Of a DNA stretch of 64,000 nucleotides, positions 52,438 through 61,022 are shown piece by piece. Origin of the DNA: Candidatus Rokuibacteriota bacterium (GTDB lineage Bacteria; Methylomirabilota; Methylomirabilia; Rokubacteriales; CSP1-6); the NCBI GenBank assembly GCA_030647435.1, contig JAUSJX010000115.1:1-64000 (forward strand). Reading direction: 5' to 3'. The translations under genes and the position numbers were made by a program. Positions within the stretch are counted from its first letter, which is position 1. Every line of letters begins with the position of its first letter. The notes under the pieces are model-generated. The model was not told where the DNA came from and ran no database searches. It saw only the letters and a list, made by a program, of their open reading frames with translations.

Positions 52438-53001
52438 ATGTACAGCGGGCTGGCGCGGAACTGGAAGGCCCTGGCGGCTCGGGGCGTCCTGGCTATCCTC
52501 TTCGGGCTCTTCGCGCTGACACGGCCCGGCATCGCGCTGCCCACCCTCGTGTTGGGGTTCGGCGTGGCCGTGCTCCTGAGCGGCATCCTCGCCATCGTCG
52601 CCGGCGTGCGGTCCGAGGAAAACCGGGAGCGCTCCTGGCCGCTCACCACCGAGGGTGTGATCGCCGTCGCCGTCGGGCTCCTCGCCCTGCTGCGCCCCGA
52701 CGCGGCCGCCCGCTTATGGCTCTTCGTCGTGAGCGGCTTCGCCTTCGCGAGTGGCATCCTCCACATCTTCGCCGCCATACGGCTCCGCCGCGACATCCGG
52801 GACGAGCGCGTGCTGGTCGTCAACGGCGCGCTGACGGCGGCCTTCGGCGTGCTGATGGTCCTGCTGCCGTGGGCGGGGCTCCTGGCGCTGGGCTGGCTGG
52901 TGGGCGCGTACTCGCTCTGCTTCGGAGTGCTGCTGGTCGCCGTGGCCCTGAGACTCCGGACCCAGTGGCACGCACAGCACCCGAAAACGCACCGCGCCTG
53001 A
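52438..53001 (+). CDS. HdeD-family (DUF308) membrane protein
   Basis: 187 residues with six hydrophobic segments arranged as three repeats, as in HdeD. Segment starts show the repeated pattern RGVLAILFGLFALTRP and EGVIAVAVGLLALLRP. HdeD has been tied to acid resistance, but this group is broadly of unknown role. TAGAAT at 52426-52431 is 6 nt before the ATG. Confidence 0.85.
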   Translation: MYSGLARNWKALAARGVLAILFGLFALTRPGIALPTLVLGFGVAVLLSGILAIVAGVRSEENRERSWPLTTEGVIAVAVGLLALLRPDAAARLWLFVVSGFAFASGILHIFAAIRLRRDIRDERVLVVNGALTAAFGVLMVLLPWAGLLALGWLVGAYSLCFGVLLVAVALRLRTQWHAQHPKTHRA

Positions 53002-53011
53002 CCCGCAGAAC

Positions 53012-54592
53012 CTAGTTAATTCGCTTCTCGCGGCCCTTCCACTCTTTGTCGCGCAGGACGAACTTCTGGACCTTGCCGGTCGAGGTCTTCGGTAGGTCCC
53101 CGAACTCGATCGCCGCCGGCGCCTTGAAGTGCGCAATGTGCTGCTTGCAGAACTCGATGATGTCCTTCTCGGTCGCCTGCTGGCCCGGCTTGAGCGTGAC
53201 GAAAGCCTTGGGCCGCTCGCCCCACTTCTCGTCCGGCACGGCGACGACGGCGCACTCCATCACGGCCGGGTGCTTGGCCACGCACTGCTCCACCTCGATG
53301 GTCGAGATGTTCTCACCGCCCGAGATGATGATGTCCTTCTTCCGGTCGCGCAGCTCGATGTAGCCGTCGGGGTGCCAGACCCCGATGTCGCCCGAGTGGA
53401 ACCAGCCGCCGCGGAAGGCCTCCGCCGTCGCCTCCGGCTGCTCGAAGTAGCCCTTGGCGCAGTTGTTGCCGACCATGACGACTTCGCCCAGCGTCTCGCC
53501 GTCCCGCGGCACGTCGTTCATCTCCTCGTCCACCACGCGGACCAGGTCGAAGATCGCGTAGCCCTGCCCCTGCCGCGCGGCCAGCGCCGCCTGCTTCTCG
53601 GCGGGCAGGCTGTCCCACTCCTTGTGCCAGGCGCAGACCGTGTGCGGGCCGTACGTCTCGGTCAGGCCGTAGACGTGCACCGGGCGGAAGTTCAGCTCCT
53701 TCAACTTGCCCAGGAGCGTCGGCGAGGGCGGCGCGCCGGCGACGGTGACCGTGACCGGACGCGCGAGTCGGTGGGCCTTGAGGTCGTTGACCACGCCGAT
53801 CTGGACCGTGGGCGCGCCGCAGTAGTGCGTGATGCCCTCGGACTCGAGCAGCTCCCAGATGCGCGTGGACTCGACGCGTCTCAAGCAGACGTGCGTTCCC
53901 GCGACCGCCGTCACCGCCCACGTGAAGCACCAGCCGTTGCAGTGAAACATGGGGAGCGTCCAGAGGTACTTCGTCTCGAAGTTCATCCCCGTCTCGACGA
54001 TCTCGCCCATCGCGTTGACCCAGGCGCCGCGGTGCGAGTACATGACGCCCTTCGGGCGGCCCGTCGTGCCCGAGGTGTAGTTGATCGAGATCATCTCCTC
54101 CTCGTCCTCGAGGACCGGCTCGACGGCGCCGGGCGCGCCCGTGGCGAGAAAGTCCTCGTAGGGGTCGCCGGCGGCGCCCGTGTCGTCCACGCGGACCACT
54201 TTAAGGCCGGAGAGATCGAGGTGCTTGATCACGGGCTCGAACTCGGCGTCCACGAACAGGAACTTCGAGCTCGAGTGCTTGAGGATGTAGTCGATCTCGT
54301 CGGAGGAGAGCCGGATGTTGATCGCGACCAGGATACCGCCCGCCAGCGGGACCCCATAGTGCGCCTCGAGCATGGCCGGAATGTTCGGACAGATGAACGC
54401 GACCCTGTCGTGCCTCTTCATGCCGGCCTTGCGGAGCCCGGACGCCAGGCGGTTCACGCGCTCCGCGAACTGCCGGTACGTGTAGTGCCGGCTGCCGTGG
54501 ATGACGGCCGTCTTGTCCGGGAAGACGTAGGCGTTGCGCTCGAGAAAGCTCACGGGCGTGAGCTCGGTCCGGTACACATCGCGATGCTTCAT
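53012..54592 (-). CDS. Acyl-CoA synthetase (medium-chain/long-chain type)
   Basis: 526 residues. SINYTSGTTGRPKGVMYSH, YGLTETYGP, FHSGDIGVWHPDGYIELRD, and the catalytic Lys in LPKTSTGKVQKF are ANL-family motifs in the right order. It is close to the AMP-ligases of the alkK/medium-chain group. GGAGG precedes the ATG. The promoter at 54651-54678 has a perfect TTGACA. Confidence 0.9.
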   Translation of the reverse strand: MKHRDVYRTELTPVSFLERNAYVFPDKTAVIHGSRHYTYRQFAERVNRLASGLRKAGMKRHDRVAFICPNIPAMLEAHYGVPLAGGILVAINIRLSSDEIDYILKHSSSKFLFVDAEFEPVIKHLDLSGLKVVRVDDTGAAGDPYEDFLATGAPGAVEPVLEDEEEMISINYTSGTTGRPKGVMYSHRGAWVNAMGEIVETGMNFETKYLWTLPMFHCNGWCFTWAVTAVAGTHVCLRRVESTRIWELLESEGITHYCGAPTVQIGVVNDLKAHRLARPVTVTVAGAPPSPTLLGKLKELNFRPVHVYGLTETYGPHTVCAWHKEWDSLPAEKQAALAARQGQGYAIFDLVRVVDEEMNDVPRDGETLGEVVMVGNNCAKGYFEQPEATAEAFRGGWFHSGDIGVWHPDGYIELRDRKKDIIISGGENISTIEVEQCVAKHPAVMECAVVAVPDEKWGERPKAFVTLKPGQQATEKDIIEFCKQHIAHFKAPAAIEFGDLPKTSTGKVQKFVLRDKEWKGREKRIN

Positions 54593-54650
54593 TGCAGAGC
54601 CTCCGAATGGGGTTGCGGTCTCCGCCCGCCGCCGTGGCAGGGCGCGCTCT

Positions 54651-54678
54651 AGCCTAGTCGAAAGGCGCGGTTTGTCAA
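54651..54678 (-). promoter_or_regulatory. Sigma-70-type promoter of the acyl-CoA synthetase gene
   Basis: Minus-strand TTGACA (54678-54673), a 16-nt spacer, then TAGGCT (54656-54651). The start codon is at 54592. Confidence 0.55.
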
Positions 54679-54777
54679 TCCGTCAGCAGGAAGGGCCCCG
54701 GCCTTGCGCGAGGCCTCGTCGTGGGGCAAAATTGGCGGGCCGAGGCGCACGCCTCGTCTCCCAAGGAGGGAACCTGC

Positions 54778-55857
54778 ATGCGCGTCGGCATGGCCGCCGT
54801 CTTCCAGAACCCCGGCAGGGCCCGCAGCGACTTCGACGTCTACCGTGACGACCTCCGGCTCGCCGATCTCTGCGAGCCGCTCGGCTTCGACTCCATCTGG
54901 AGCGTCGAGCACCACTTCACCGACTACACCATGTGCCCCGACGTGCTGCAGTTCCTGACGTACATGGCAGGGCGAACGACGCGCGTCGCGCTGGGCTCCA
55001 TGGTGGTGGTGCTGCCGTGGCACGACCCGATGCGCGTCGCGGAACAAATATCGATGCTCGATAATATATCGGGCGGCCGGATGATCCTGGGGCTGGGGCG
55101 CGGCGCGGGCAAGGTCGAGTTCGAAGGTCTGCGCGTGCCCATGGACGAAAGCCGCGACCGCTTCGTGGAATACGCGCGGATGCTGCTCGAAGGCCTCGAG
55201 AAGGGCTACTGCGAGTTCGACGGGCAGTTCGTCAGCCAGCCGCGCGCCGACATCCGTCCCGCGCCCTTCAAGAGCTTCCGCGGCCGGACCTACGCCGCGG
55301 CCGTGTCGCCCGAGTCGGTGAAGATCATGGCGGAATTGGGCGTGGGCATCCTCATCATCCCGCAGAAGCCGTGGCCCGAGGTCGCCAAGGAGCTCGTCGA
55401 GTACCACGCGCTCTACCGGCAGATCAACGGCGTCGAGCCGCCGGCGCCGATCTCGGCGGGGTGGACCTTCTGCGATCCCGATCCGGCGCGCGCGCGCGAA
55501 GAGGCCCGCCGATGGATCGGCGGCTACTTCCGCACCGTGCTCGACCACTACCAGTTCGGCGGCGACCACATGGCGAAGACCAAGGGCTACGAGTACTACG
55601 CCAAGATGGCCGACAAGATCCATACGTACGGCGACGAGAAGGTCATAGACTTCTTCGTGGACCTCCAGGTGTGGGGCACGCCCGAGCAGTGTTACGAGAA
55701 GATCCTCGATATCCGCCGCCGCGTCGGCAACGACCACTACGTCGGCGTCTTCTCCTACGCGGGCATGCCGGCCGCCGAGGCCGAGCGCAACATGCGCCTG
55801 TTCGCGAAGGAAGTCATGCCCGCTCTGCAGCGCCTCGAGCAAGGGGCCTCCCGGTGA
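54778..55857 (+). CDS. LLM-class flavin-dependent oxidoreductase
   Basis: 359 residues. The luciferase-like opening RVGMAAVFQNPGRAR, then FDSIWSVEHHFTDY and MLDNISGGRMILGLGRGAG mark the fold. The HF/HHF at residue 42 is like bacterial luciferase alpha-type members, which use reduced FMN. AAGGAGGG precedes the ATG. It overlaps the NudC-like gene (GTGA). Confidence 0.88.
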   Translation: MRVGMAAVFQNPGRARSDFDVYRDDLRLADLCEPLGFDSIWSVEHHFTDYTMCPDVLQFLTYMAGRTTRVALGSMVVVLPWHDPMRVAEQISMLDNISGGRMILGLGRGAGKVEFEGLRVPMDESRDRFVEYARMLLEGLEKGYCEFDGQFVSQPRADIRPAPFKSFRGRTYAAAVSPESVKIMAELGVGILIIPQKPWPEVAKELVEYHALYRQINGVEPPAPISAGWTFCDPDPARAREEARRWIGGYFRTVLDHYQFGGDHMAKTKGYEYYAKMADKIHTYGDEKVIDFFVDLQVWGTPEQCYEKILDIRRRVGNDHYVGVFSYAGMPAAEAERNMRLFAKEVMPALQRLEQGASR

Positions 55858-56726
55858 CGACACCGCTGTCCGTCTACCTGCCCTTCAACCGCGAGGTGCT
55901 GGGCGCCGACTTCGAGCCCGCCAAGCGCGGCGGCGGCCCGCCCGAGGGGCGCGGGCTCTGGCTGCTCGTCCAGGACCAGCAGCTGGTCGTCGTGCCCGCC
56001 GGCGACGCGCTCCGCCTGCCCGAGGGCGCCCTGCCGGCCGGGCTCGAATCGGCGGTCAAGGAGCCGTTCTGGCTCGGCACGCTGCGGGGCGCGCCCTGCT
56101 TCACCGCCGAGCTCCCGAAGGACGCCGCCCTTCCGGAGGGCTTGAAGCGCGAGACGCTCGTCCCCATGCGCGGCACGAAGCTGCCGGACGACCTCCTATC
56201 CCTGGGCGGCATGGCCATGCAGGCGCTGTGGTGGCAGAGCACGAGCGGCTTCTGCCCCCGCTGCGGCGAGCCGACCACGCGCATCGAGGGGGAATGGGGC
56301 AAGCGCTGCCCGCGCTGCCACTACGAGCACTACCCGCACCTGCACCCGGCGGTCATCATCATGGTGCGCGACGGGGGCCGCGTGCTGCTCGCGCGCAAGG
56401 CCGAATGGGCGCCCGGCCGCTACGCGCTGGTCGCGGGCTTCGTGGACAACGGCGAGTCCCTCGAGGGCTGCGTGGCGCGCGAAGTCAAAGAAGAGGTCGG
56501 CGTGGACGTGAAGGACATCCACTACGTCGGCAGCCAGAACTGGCCCTTCCCGAGCCAGATCATGCTGGGCTTCGTCGCGACGTACGCCGGCGGCGAGATC
56601 CGCGTGGACCACTCGGAGCTGGAAGACGCGCGCTGGTTCCCCGGCGACGCTCTGCCCCACCGTCCCTCCCGCCACAGCATCGCGGGCTTCATCATGGAAC
56701 ACTACGCCAACCCCGCGGCGCCATGA
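55854..56726 (+). CDS. nudC: NADH pyrophosphatase-like Nudix hydrolase
   Basis: 290 residues from a GTG overlapping the previous stop. The zinc ribbon is FCPRCGEP ... RCPRCHYEHYPHLHPAVI, then the Nudix box GFVDNGESLEGCVAREVKEE (G-x5-E-x7-REVKEE). It ends in the NudC-type SQNWPFPSQ motif. It cleaves NAD(H) and can decap NAD-RNA. The N-terminal 100 residues are divergent, as usual. Confidence 0.9.
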   Translation: MTTPLSVYLPFNREVLGADFEPAKRGGGPPEGRGLWLLVQDQQLVVVPAGDALRLPEGALPAGLESAVKEPFWLGTLRGAPCFTAELPKDAALPEGLKRETLVPMRGTKLPDDLLSLGGMAMQALWWQSTSGFCPRCGEPTTRIEGEWGKRCPRCHYEHYPHLHPAVIIMVRDGGRVLLARKAEWAPGRYALVAGFVDNGESLEGCVAREVKEEVGVDVKDIHYVGSQNWPFPSQIMLGFVATYAGGEIRVDHSELEDARWFPGDALPHRPSRHSIAGFIMEHYANPAAP

Positions 56727-56746
56727 TCCCCAGCCCCCTCACCCTA

Positions 56747-56771
56747 CCCTCTCCCCCGATGGGGGAGAGGG
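56747..56771 (+). terminator. Hairpin terminator after the NudC-like gene
   Basis: CCCTCTCCCCC (56747-56757), loop GAT, and GGGGGAGAGGG (56761-56771), followed by ATTTT. This is an 11-bp perfect stem 20 bp after the stop at 56726. It belongs to the same repeat type as 37922-38000. Confidence 0.7.
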
Positions 56772-56818
56772 ATTTTCGGACTCTGTGACCCTCTCTCCCC
56801 TCTAAGGAGGACACTCAA

Positions 56819-57166
56819 GTGAGCATCCAGCGGCTACAGCCCGGCAAGCGCCTGAGCGCCGCCGTCGTCCACGGCGACACCATCTACATCGCCGGCCAGA
56901 TTGCCGGTGACGCCGCGACGGACGTCAAGGGCCAGATCCAGCAGATCCTCAAGAAGTTCGACGACCTCCTGGCCGCGGCGGGCAGCAGTAAGTCCAAGCT
57001 GCTCTCGGCCACCATCTGGCTCGCCGACATGCGTTACTTCGACGACATGAACAGCGTGTGGGACGCCTGGATGGACCCGGCGAACCCGCCCGCGCGCGCG
57101 ACGGTCGAAGCGAGGCTGGCCGCGCCGAAGTACTTCGTCGAGATCGCGGGCGTCGCCGCGAAGTAA
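56819..57166 (+). CDS. RidA-family protein
   Basis: 115 residues from GTG 56819. VVHGDTIYIAGQIAGD is the RidA start; the conserved Arg is in PARATVEAR, and the terminal VEIAGVAAK is typical. RidA proteins deaminate reactive imines. AAGGAGG precedes the start. Tail fragments of similar genes occur at 58190 and 62428. Confidence 0.9.
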   Translation: MSIQRLQPGKRLSAAVVHGDTIYIAGQIAGDAATDVKGQIQQILKKFDDLLAAAGSSKSKLLSATIWLADMRYFDDMNSVWDAWMDPANPPARATVEARLAAPKYFVEIAGVAAK

Positions 57167-57171
57167 CAGCA

Positions 57172-57265
57172 GGGTCAGGTCTTGAATTCACGCATCCGCG
57201 GCCCAGTCCTGTCGCGGTCGGCCAGCCATCCCCGAAGGCTGATGCCGTATTTCAAGACCTGACCC
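57172..57265. repeat. 15-bp inverted repeat element (REP/MITE-like)
   Basis: GGGTCAGGTCTTGAA (57172-57186) and its exact complement TTCAAGACCTGACCC (57251-57265) enclose 64 bp. The right arm recurs as CAAGACCTGACC at 58015-58026 and at 25868-25881. The element lies between RidA and the toxin-antitoxin genes. Confidence 0.75.
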
Positions 57266-57323
57266 CCAGGTGGACCGATAGCATGTTGCGATATCGCTGC
57301 TAGCATGAGACGCTATCGACACT

Positions 57324-57551
57324 ATGGCGACGATCATCATCCGGAATCTCGATGACGAGGTGGCCGAGCGGCTGCGGCTGCAGGCCCGCCTTCGCGGCGT
57401 ATCGGTCGAGCAGGAGGCGCGGCGAGTCCTCGCCGACGGCACGCGGGTGAGCCGGGCGGAGATTGCCGCGCGGGCTGCGGCCATTCGCGCCCGCCAACGC
57501 CCCCACCGCTCCAGCGGAGTGGATTCGATCCGGGAAGACCGGGCGCGATGA
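57324..57551 (+). CDS. vapB: VapB/FitA-like antitoxin
   Basis: 75 residues. IIIRNLDDEVAERLRLQARL is the ribbon-helix-helix antitoxin pattern of the FitA/VapB type. The basic tail after residue 45 would wrap the toxin. It binds its own promoter and neutralises VapC. Its stop overlaps the toxin ATG (ATGA). Confidence 0.85.
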   Translation: MATIIIRNLDDEVAERLRLQARLRGVSVEQEARRVLADGTRVSRAEIAARAAAIRARQRPHRSSGVDSIREDRAR

Positions 57552-58024
57552 CGCCACGCCGGGCCGCGAGAGCGCCCGCCCGACGCGTGCGCGAGCGCGG
57601 CTCGCGATACACTTCGGCGATCTCGGAGCCCATCGTCGTCGACGCCTCGATCGCGTTTCTGTGGTTCGCCAACGAGCCGGACAGGTCCGGAGCCGACAAG
57701 CTGCTCGAAAGCGACTCTACCCTGCTCGCTCCCGACCTGATGGCCGTCGAGGCGACCAACGCCTGGTGGAAGAAGCTCCGTCGTCATGAGATGGAGCGGG
57801 CGGACGTCGAGCAGGCCATCACGAATTTGCTTGCCCTGGGAATCGCCTGGACGCCTTCGGCGATGCTCCTTCCGTCTGCCGCTCGACTGGCCGTCGAGCT
57901 CGGGCATCCGGTCTATGACTGCCTCTACCTCGCGCTCGCTGTGTCGCACGCCGCCCCTATCGCGACTGCCGACAAGCGACTTCAGCAGGCGGCGGGGCGA
58001 ATCGGCGTCCGGGTCAAGACCTGA
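57548..58024 (+). CDS. vapC: VapC-like PIN-domain toxin
   Basis: 158 residues. The four PIN acidic residues are visible: VVDASIA (D32), AVEATNA (Glu), HPVYDCLYLALA (Asp) and ATADKRL (Asp). It is a Mg-dependent RNase that arrests growth when free. The first 28 residues are an unusual arginine-rich extension, so the true start may be later. The last codons and stop (58022-58024) lie within the CAAGACCTGACC repeat. Confidence 0.88.
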   Translation: MTPRRAARAPARRVRERGSRYTSAISEPIVVDASIAFLWFANEPDRSGADKLLESDSTLLAPDLMAVEATNAWWKKLRRHEMERADVEQAITNLLALGIAWTPSAMLLPSAARLAVELGHPVYDCLYLALAVSHAAPIATADKRLQQAAGRIGVRVKT

Positions 58025-58188
58025 CCTCGGGGCCACCTCGGGCCGCAAAGTAGCGCGCGGCGCCCTCGTGGAAAGGGCCACCCGGTTCGAGGTGCGCTCG
58101 ACCCGGATCGAAGCTCGCGGGCGCCGGATGGATGGCGCGCAGGCGCTCGGGGTCGTCACAGATGGCTGCGGTGATGGCGAAGACGACC
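58014..58188 (-). pseudogene. Remnant of a TAXI-type TRAP binding protein (C terminus)
   Basis: A minus-strand frame reads VVFAITAAICDDPERLRAIHP and, further on, GGPFHEGAARYFAARG. It resembles the closing region of TAXI-family TRAP substrate-binding proteins (ITKAI ... HPxA ... PLHPGAxRYY). Upstream coding sequence is lost; a RidA tail begins at the break. Confidence 0.5.
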
Positions 58189-58189
58189 T

Positions 58190-58266
58190 CCGCCCGCGCG
58201 ACGGTCGAAGCGAGGCTGGCCGCGCCGAAGTCCTTCGTCGAGATCGCCGGGATCGCCGCGAAGTAA
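58190..58266 (+). pseudogene. RidA tail fragment, second copy
   Basis: GCGCGACGGTCGAAGCGAGG and following bases repeat 57095-57166 with few changes, coding the ending VEIAGIAAK and TAA. No start is present. It joins the TAXI remnant at about 58188, showing a rearrangement junction. Confidence 0.7.
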
Positions 58267-58299
58267 ACGAGGTAGGCCAGCCGAGCCGGAGTCAATCCG

Positions 58300-59253
58300 T
58301 CAGCGCCCGACCTTCGGCCGGACATCGGCCGCGAAGCGCTCGAGGACGTCGAGCATTTCGGGCACAGTGGGCACCGAGAAGTCGAGGACGAAGTGCTCGA
58401 CCCCGGCTAGGACGTAGGCCGACAGATCCTCGGCGATCTGGGCCGGCGAGCCGGTCAGCGGCACGCGGTCCTTCGGGGCCGCGGGGTCGAGCTTCACGGG
58501 TCCCTTGAAGGTGATGGTGATCTCGCGCGGGTCGCGCTTGGCGGCGACCGCGAGATCCCGAAGGTGGCGCACGGCGGCCGCCATCTCCGGCGGGTAAAGC
58601 GCGACCGGCGGGCGGAGCCCCAGCGGGTGCCAGCCGTCGCCGATGGCCACGACGCGCCTGAGCGCGGCCTCGCTGTGGCCGCCGATCCAGATGGGAATGT
58701 GCGGGCGCTGCGCCGGGTGCGGCCGGACTCCGCCGGCCTCGGCGATGCGCCAGAATCGTCCCTCGAAGGCGACGCGCGGCTTGGTCCAGATCTCCTTCAT
58801 GATCCGCAGGCTCTCGACGGTGCGCGCCGCGCGCTCCGCGAACGGCACGCCCACGGCCTCGAACTCCTCCCGCCACCAACCGATGCCGGCCCCAAGGATC
58901 ACGCGCCCGCCCGAGAGGTAGTCCGCCGTCGCCAACGCCCGGGCCGTGAACACCGGGTTCCGGTACGGGATGATCAGCACGCTCGTGCCGACGTGGATGC
59001 GTTGGGTGATGGTGGCGAGCCACGTCACCGCCGTGAGCGCCTCGAGCCACGGCTCGTCGGGCCCCAGCGGGAAGGCGCCTGTCGGCGAGTACGGATAGCC
59101 CGACGTGCTCGCGACGGGAATCAGCATCCGGTCGCTGACGAAGATCGAATCGTAGCCGAGCGCGTCGGCGCGCCGGGCCAGCGTGCCCAGGCCCTCGCGA
59201 TCCGCCAGCGCGCCGCGACCCTGGACCGAGAAACCGAAGCGTATCGTCGTCAT
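58300..59253 (-). CDS. LLM-class F420-dependent oxidoreductase
   Basis: 317 residues. RFGFSVQGRGALADREGL, SIFVSDRMLIP and YLSGGRVILGAGIGWWREEFEAVGV are typical of the F420-dependent TIGR03619-like LLM group. ATG 59253 overlaps the ABC permease stop (ATGA), so it is part of the transporter operon and may act on the imported compound. Confidence 0.88.
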   Translation of the reverse strand: MTTIRFGFSVQGRGALADREGLGTLARRADALGYDSIFVSDRMLIPVASTSGYPYSPTGAFPLGPDEPWLEALTAVTWLATITQRIHVGTSVLIIPYRNPVFTARALATADYLSGGRVILGAGIGWWREEFEAVGVPFAERAARTVESLRIMKEIWTKPRVAFEGRFWRIAEAGGVRPHPAQRPHIPIWIGGHSEAALRRVVAIGDGWHPLGLRPPVALYPPEMAAAVRHLRDLAVAAKRDPREITITFKGPVKLDPAAPKDRVPLTGSPAQIAEDLSAYVLAGVEHFVLDFSVPTVPEMLDVLERFAADVRPKVGR

Positions 59254-60086
59254 CCTTTGAGTCCTCCCGTTCCCCAACCCGCCACCAGATGGCGCTGCAC
59301 CGCCATGAAGAAGGCAAGCGCGGGGATGGTGATCAGCATGCCGGCCGCCATGACGAGCCCCCAGTCCACGACGGCGGCGGAGAAGAGGTCCTGGACGCCG
59401 ACGGGCAGCGTCTTTAGCTCGTCGGACACGATCAGGATTCGCGTGAAGATGTAGTCGTTCCAGGCCAACGTGAAGGTGAAGATCGACGTCGCGATGAGCC
59501 CCGGCAGCGCCAGGGGGGCGACGATGTAGATGAGCGCGCGCGGCCGCCCGGCGCCGTCCACCTGCGCCGCCTCCTCCAGCTCGATCGGGATGGACTGGAA
59601 GAAGGCGCGGAGCAGCCACAGCGAGAATGGCAGGCAGAAGGAGGAGTAGGAGAGCACCAGCGCGGTATGCGTGTCCACGATCCCGAGCCGGCGCGCGAGA
59701 ATGTAGATCGGCACCACGATCATGATCGGCGCGAACATGTAGGTGCAGAGGATCAGGCGGGCGATGCTCTCGCGCCCCGGGAAAGGAAAGCGCGTGAGGC
59801 TGTAGGCGCCGGCGGCGCCCACCGCCATCGTGAGCAGCACGGTCAGGCCGGACACGACCATGCTGTTGAGGAAGTACGTGACGAAGGCCGTCTGGGTCAG
59901 CAGCCGGGCGAAGTTCTCGAGCGTGGGCGCCGCAGGGATGAGTGTCGGCGGGGTCGCGAGAACTTCCCGCGGCGGCTTGAGCGAGGTCGAGAGCATCCAG
60001 AGCAGCGGCAGGATAGCCTGGGCGCAGAGCCCCAGGGCACCGAGGTAGAGACATACCGGGCCGAGGCGGGCGCCGACCTGCCTCAC
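59250..60086 (-). CDS. ABC sugar-type permease (MalG-like)
   Basis: 278 residues with six hydrophobic segments. The EAA-like loop EEAAQVDGAGRPRALIYIVAPL contacts the ATPase. It pairs with the upstream permease, whose stop its ATG overlaps. No ATPase gene is in the window, so a shared MsmK-type ATPase is likely. Inner membrane. Confidence 0.9.
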   Translation of the reverse strand: MRQVGARLGPVCLYLGALGLCAQAILPLLWMLSTSLKPPREVLATPPTLIPAAPTLENFARLLTQTAFVTYFLNSMVVSGLTVLLTMAVGAAGAYSLTRFPFPGRESIARLILCTYMFAPIMIVVPIYILARRLGIVDTHTALVLSYSSFCLPFSLWLLRAFFQSIPIELEEAAQVDGAGRPRALIYIVAPLALPGLIATSIFTFTLAWNDYIFTRILIVSDELKTLPVGVQDLFSAAVVDWGLVMAAGMLITIPALAFFMAVQRHLVAGWGTGGLKG

Positions 60087-61021
60087 GCCTTCTCCTCGTC
60101 ACGCCAGAAGAGCCGGAAGTAGAGCCCCGTCGCCGCCATCAGCATGAGGAACATGACGACCGACAGCGCCGCGCCGAAGCCCGCCTGGTAGTACGTGAAC
60201 GTCCGCATGAAGGTGTAGATCGGCAGGGTCCGGATCTCGGCCCCGGCGCCTGCGCCCTCGCCCCACAGCCACACCGTGTCGAACTTCGTGAACATCCAGA
60301 TCCCGCGCAGCAGGATGACGACGAACATCACGGCCCGGACCTGGGGCAGCGTGATGAAACGGAACCGGGCCCACGCCGAGGCGCCGTCTACCCGCGCGGC
60401 CTCGTAGAGCTCGAGCGGGATGGTCTGCAGCCGCGCCAGCACGGAGAGCGTCACGAAAGGCGCGAACTGCCAGACGCTCATGGCGATGAGCGACGTCATG
60501 ATATGGTCCACGCCCAGCCAGGCGATGGGCTGCCGCGCGAGCCCCCAGGCGACGAGCACGTAGTCCACGAGCCCGAAGGTCTCGTTGAGCAGCCACCGCC
60601 AGACGATGACCGCGACGATGGTGGGGATCATGTAGGGAAAGAGCACGAGGGCGCGCACCACCGTCCGGCCGCGAAAGGCCCGGTGGAGCAGGAGCGCAGA
60701 GGCTAATCCGAAAACGAGCTGCAGCGCGGTCGTGCCGGCCGCGTAGACGGTCCCCTTCCAGAGGCTGTCCCAGAACTCCGGGTCGCGGAGCAGGCGCGCG
60801 TAGTTGCCGAGGCCGACCCATCGCTCGGCCGGGAAGAACGAATGCTTGTCGAAGAAGGAGAGCCAGATCGCGTAGGCGACGGGGTAGAGGATGAGGACGC
60901 CGATCAGAACGAGGGCGGGGAGAATGCCGCAGAGCCCCAGGAGCGCGGGGGACAGTCGGCGGCGCGGCCGCGCCGGGACCCCGGGGGCGCCCGGCGCGGC
61001 CGCGTCGGCAAAGCTTGGCAC
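60083..61021 (-). CDS. ABC sugar-type permease (MalF-like)
   Basis: 312 residues with six hydrophobic segments and the loop YEAARVDGASAWARFRFITL. It is the first permease after the binding protein; the gap is one base. The pattern suits carbohydrate or polyol importers, class CUT1. Confidence 0.9.
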   Translation of the reverse strand: MPSFADAAAPGAPGVPARPRRRLSPALLGLCGILPALVLIGVLILYPVAYAIWLSFFDKHSFFPAERWVGLGNYARLLRDPEFWDSLWKGTVYAAGTTALQLVFGLASALLLHRAFRGRTVVRALVLFPYMIPTIVAVIVWRWLLNETFGLVDYVLVAWGLARQPIAWLGVDHIMTSLIAMSVWQFAPFVTLSVLARLQTIPLELYEAARVDGASAWARFRFITLPQVRAVMFVVILLRGIWMFTKFDTVWLWGEGAGAGAEIRTLPIYTFMRTFTYYQAGFGAALSVVMFLMLMAATGLYFRLFWRDEEKA

Positions 61022-61022
61022 G

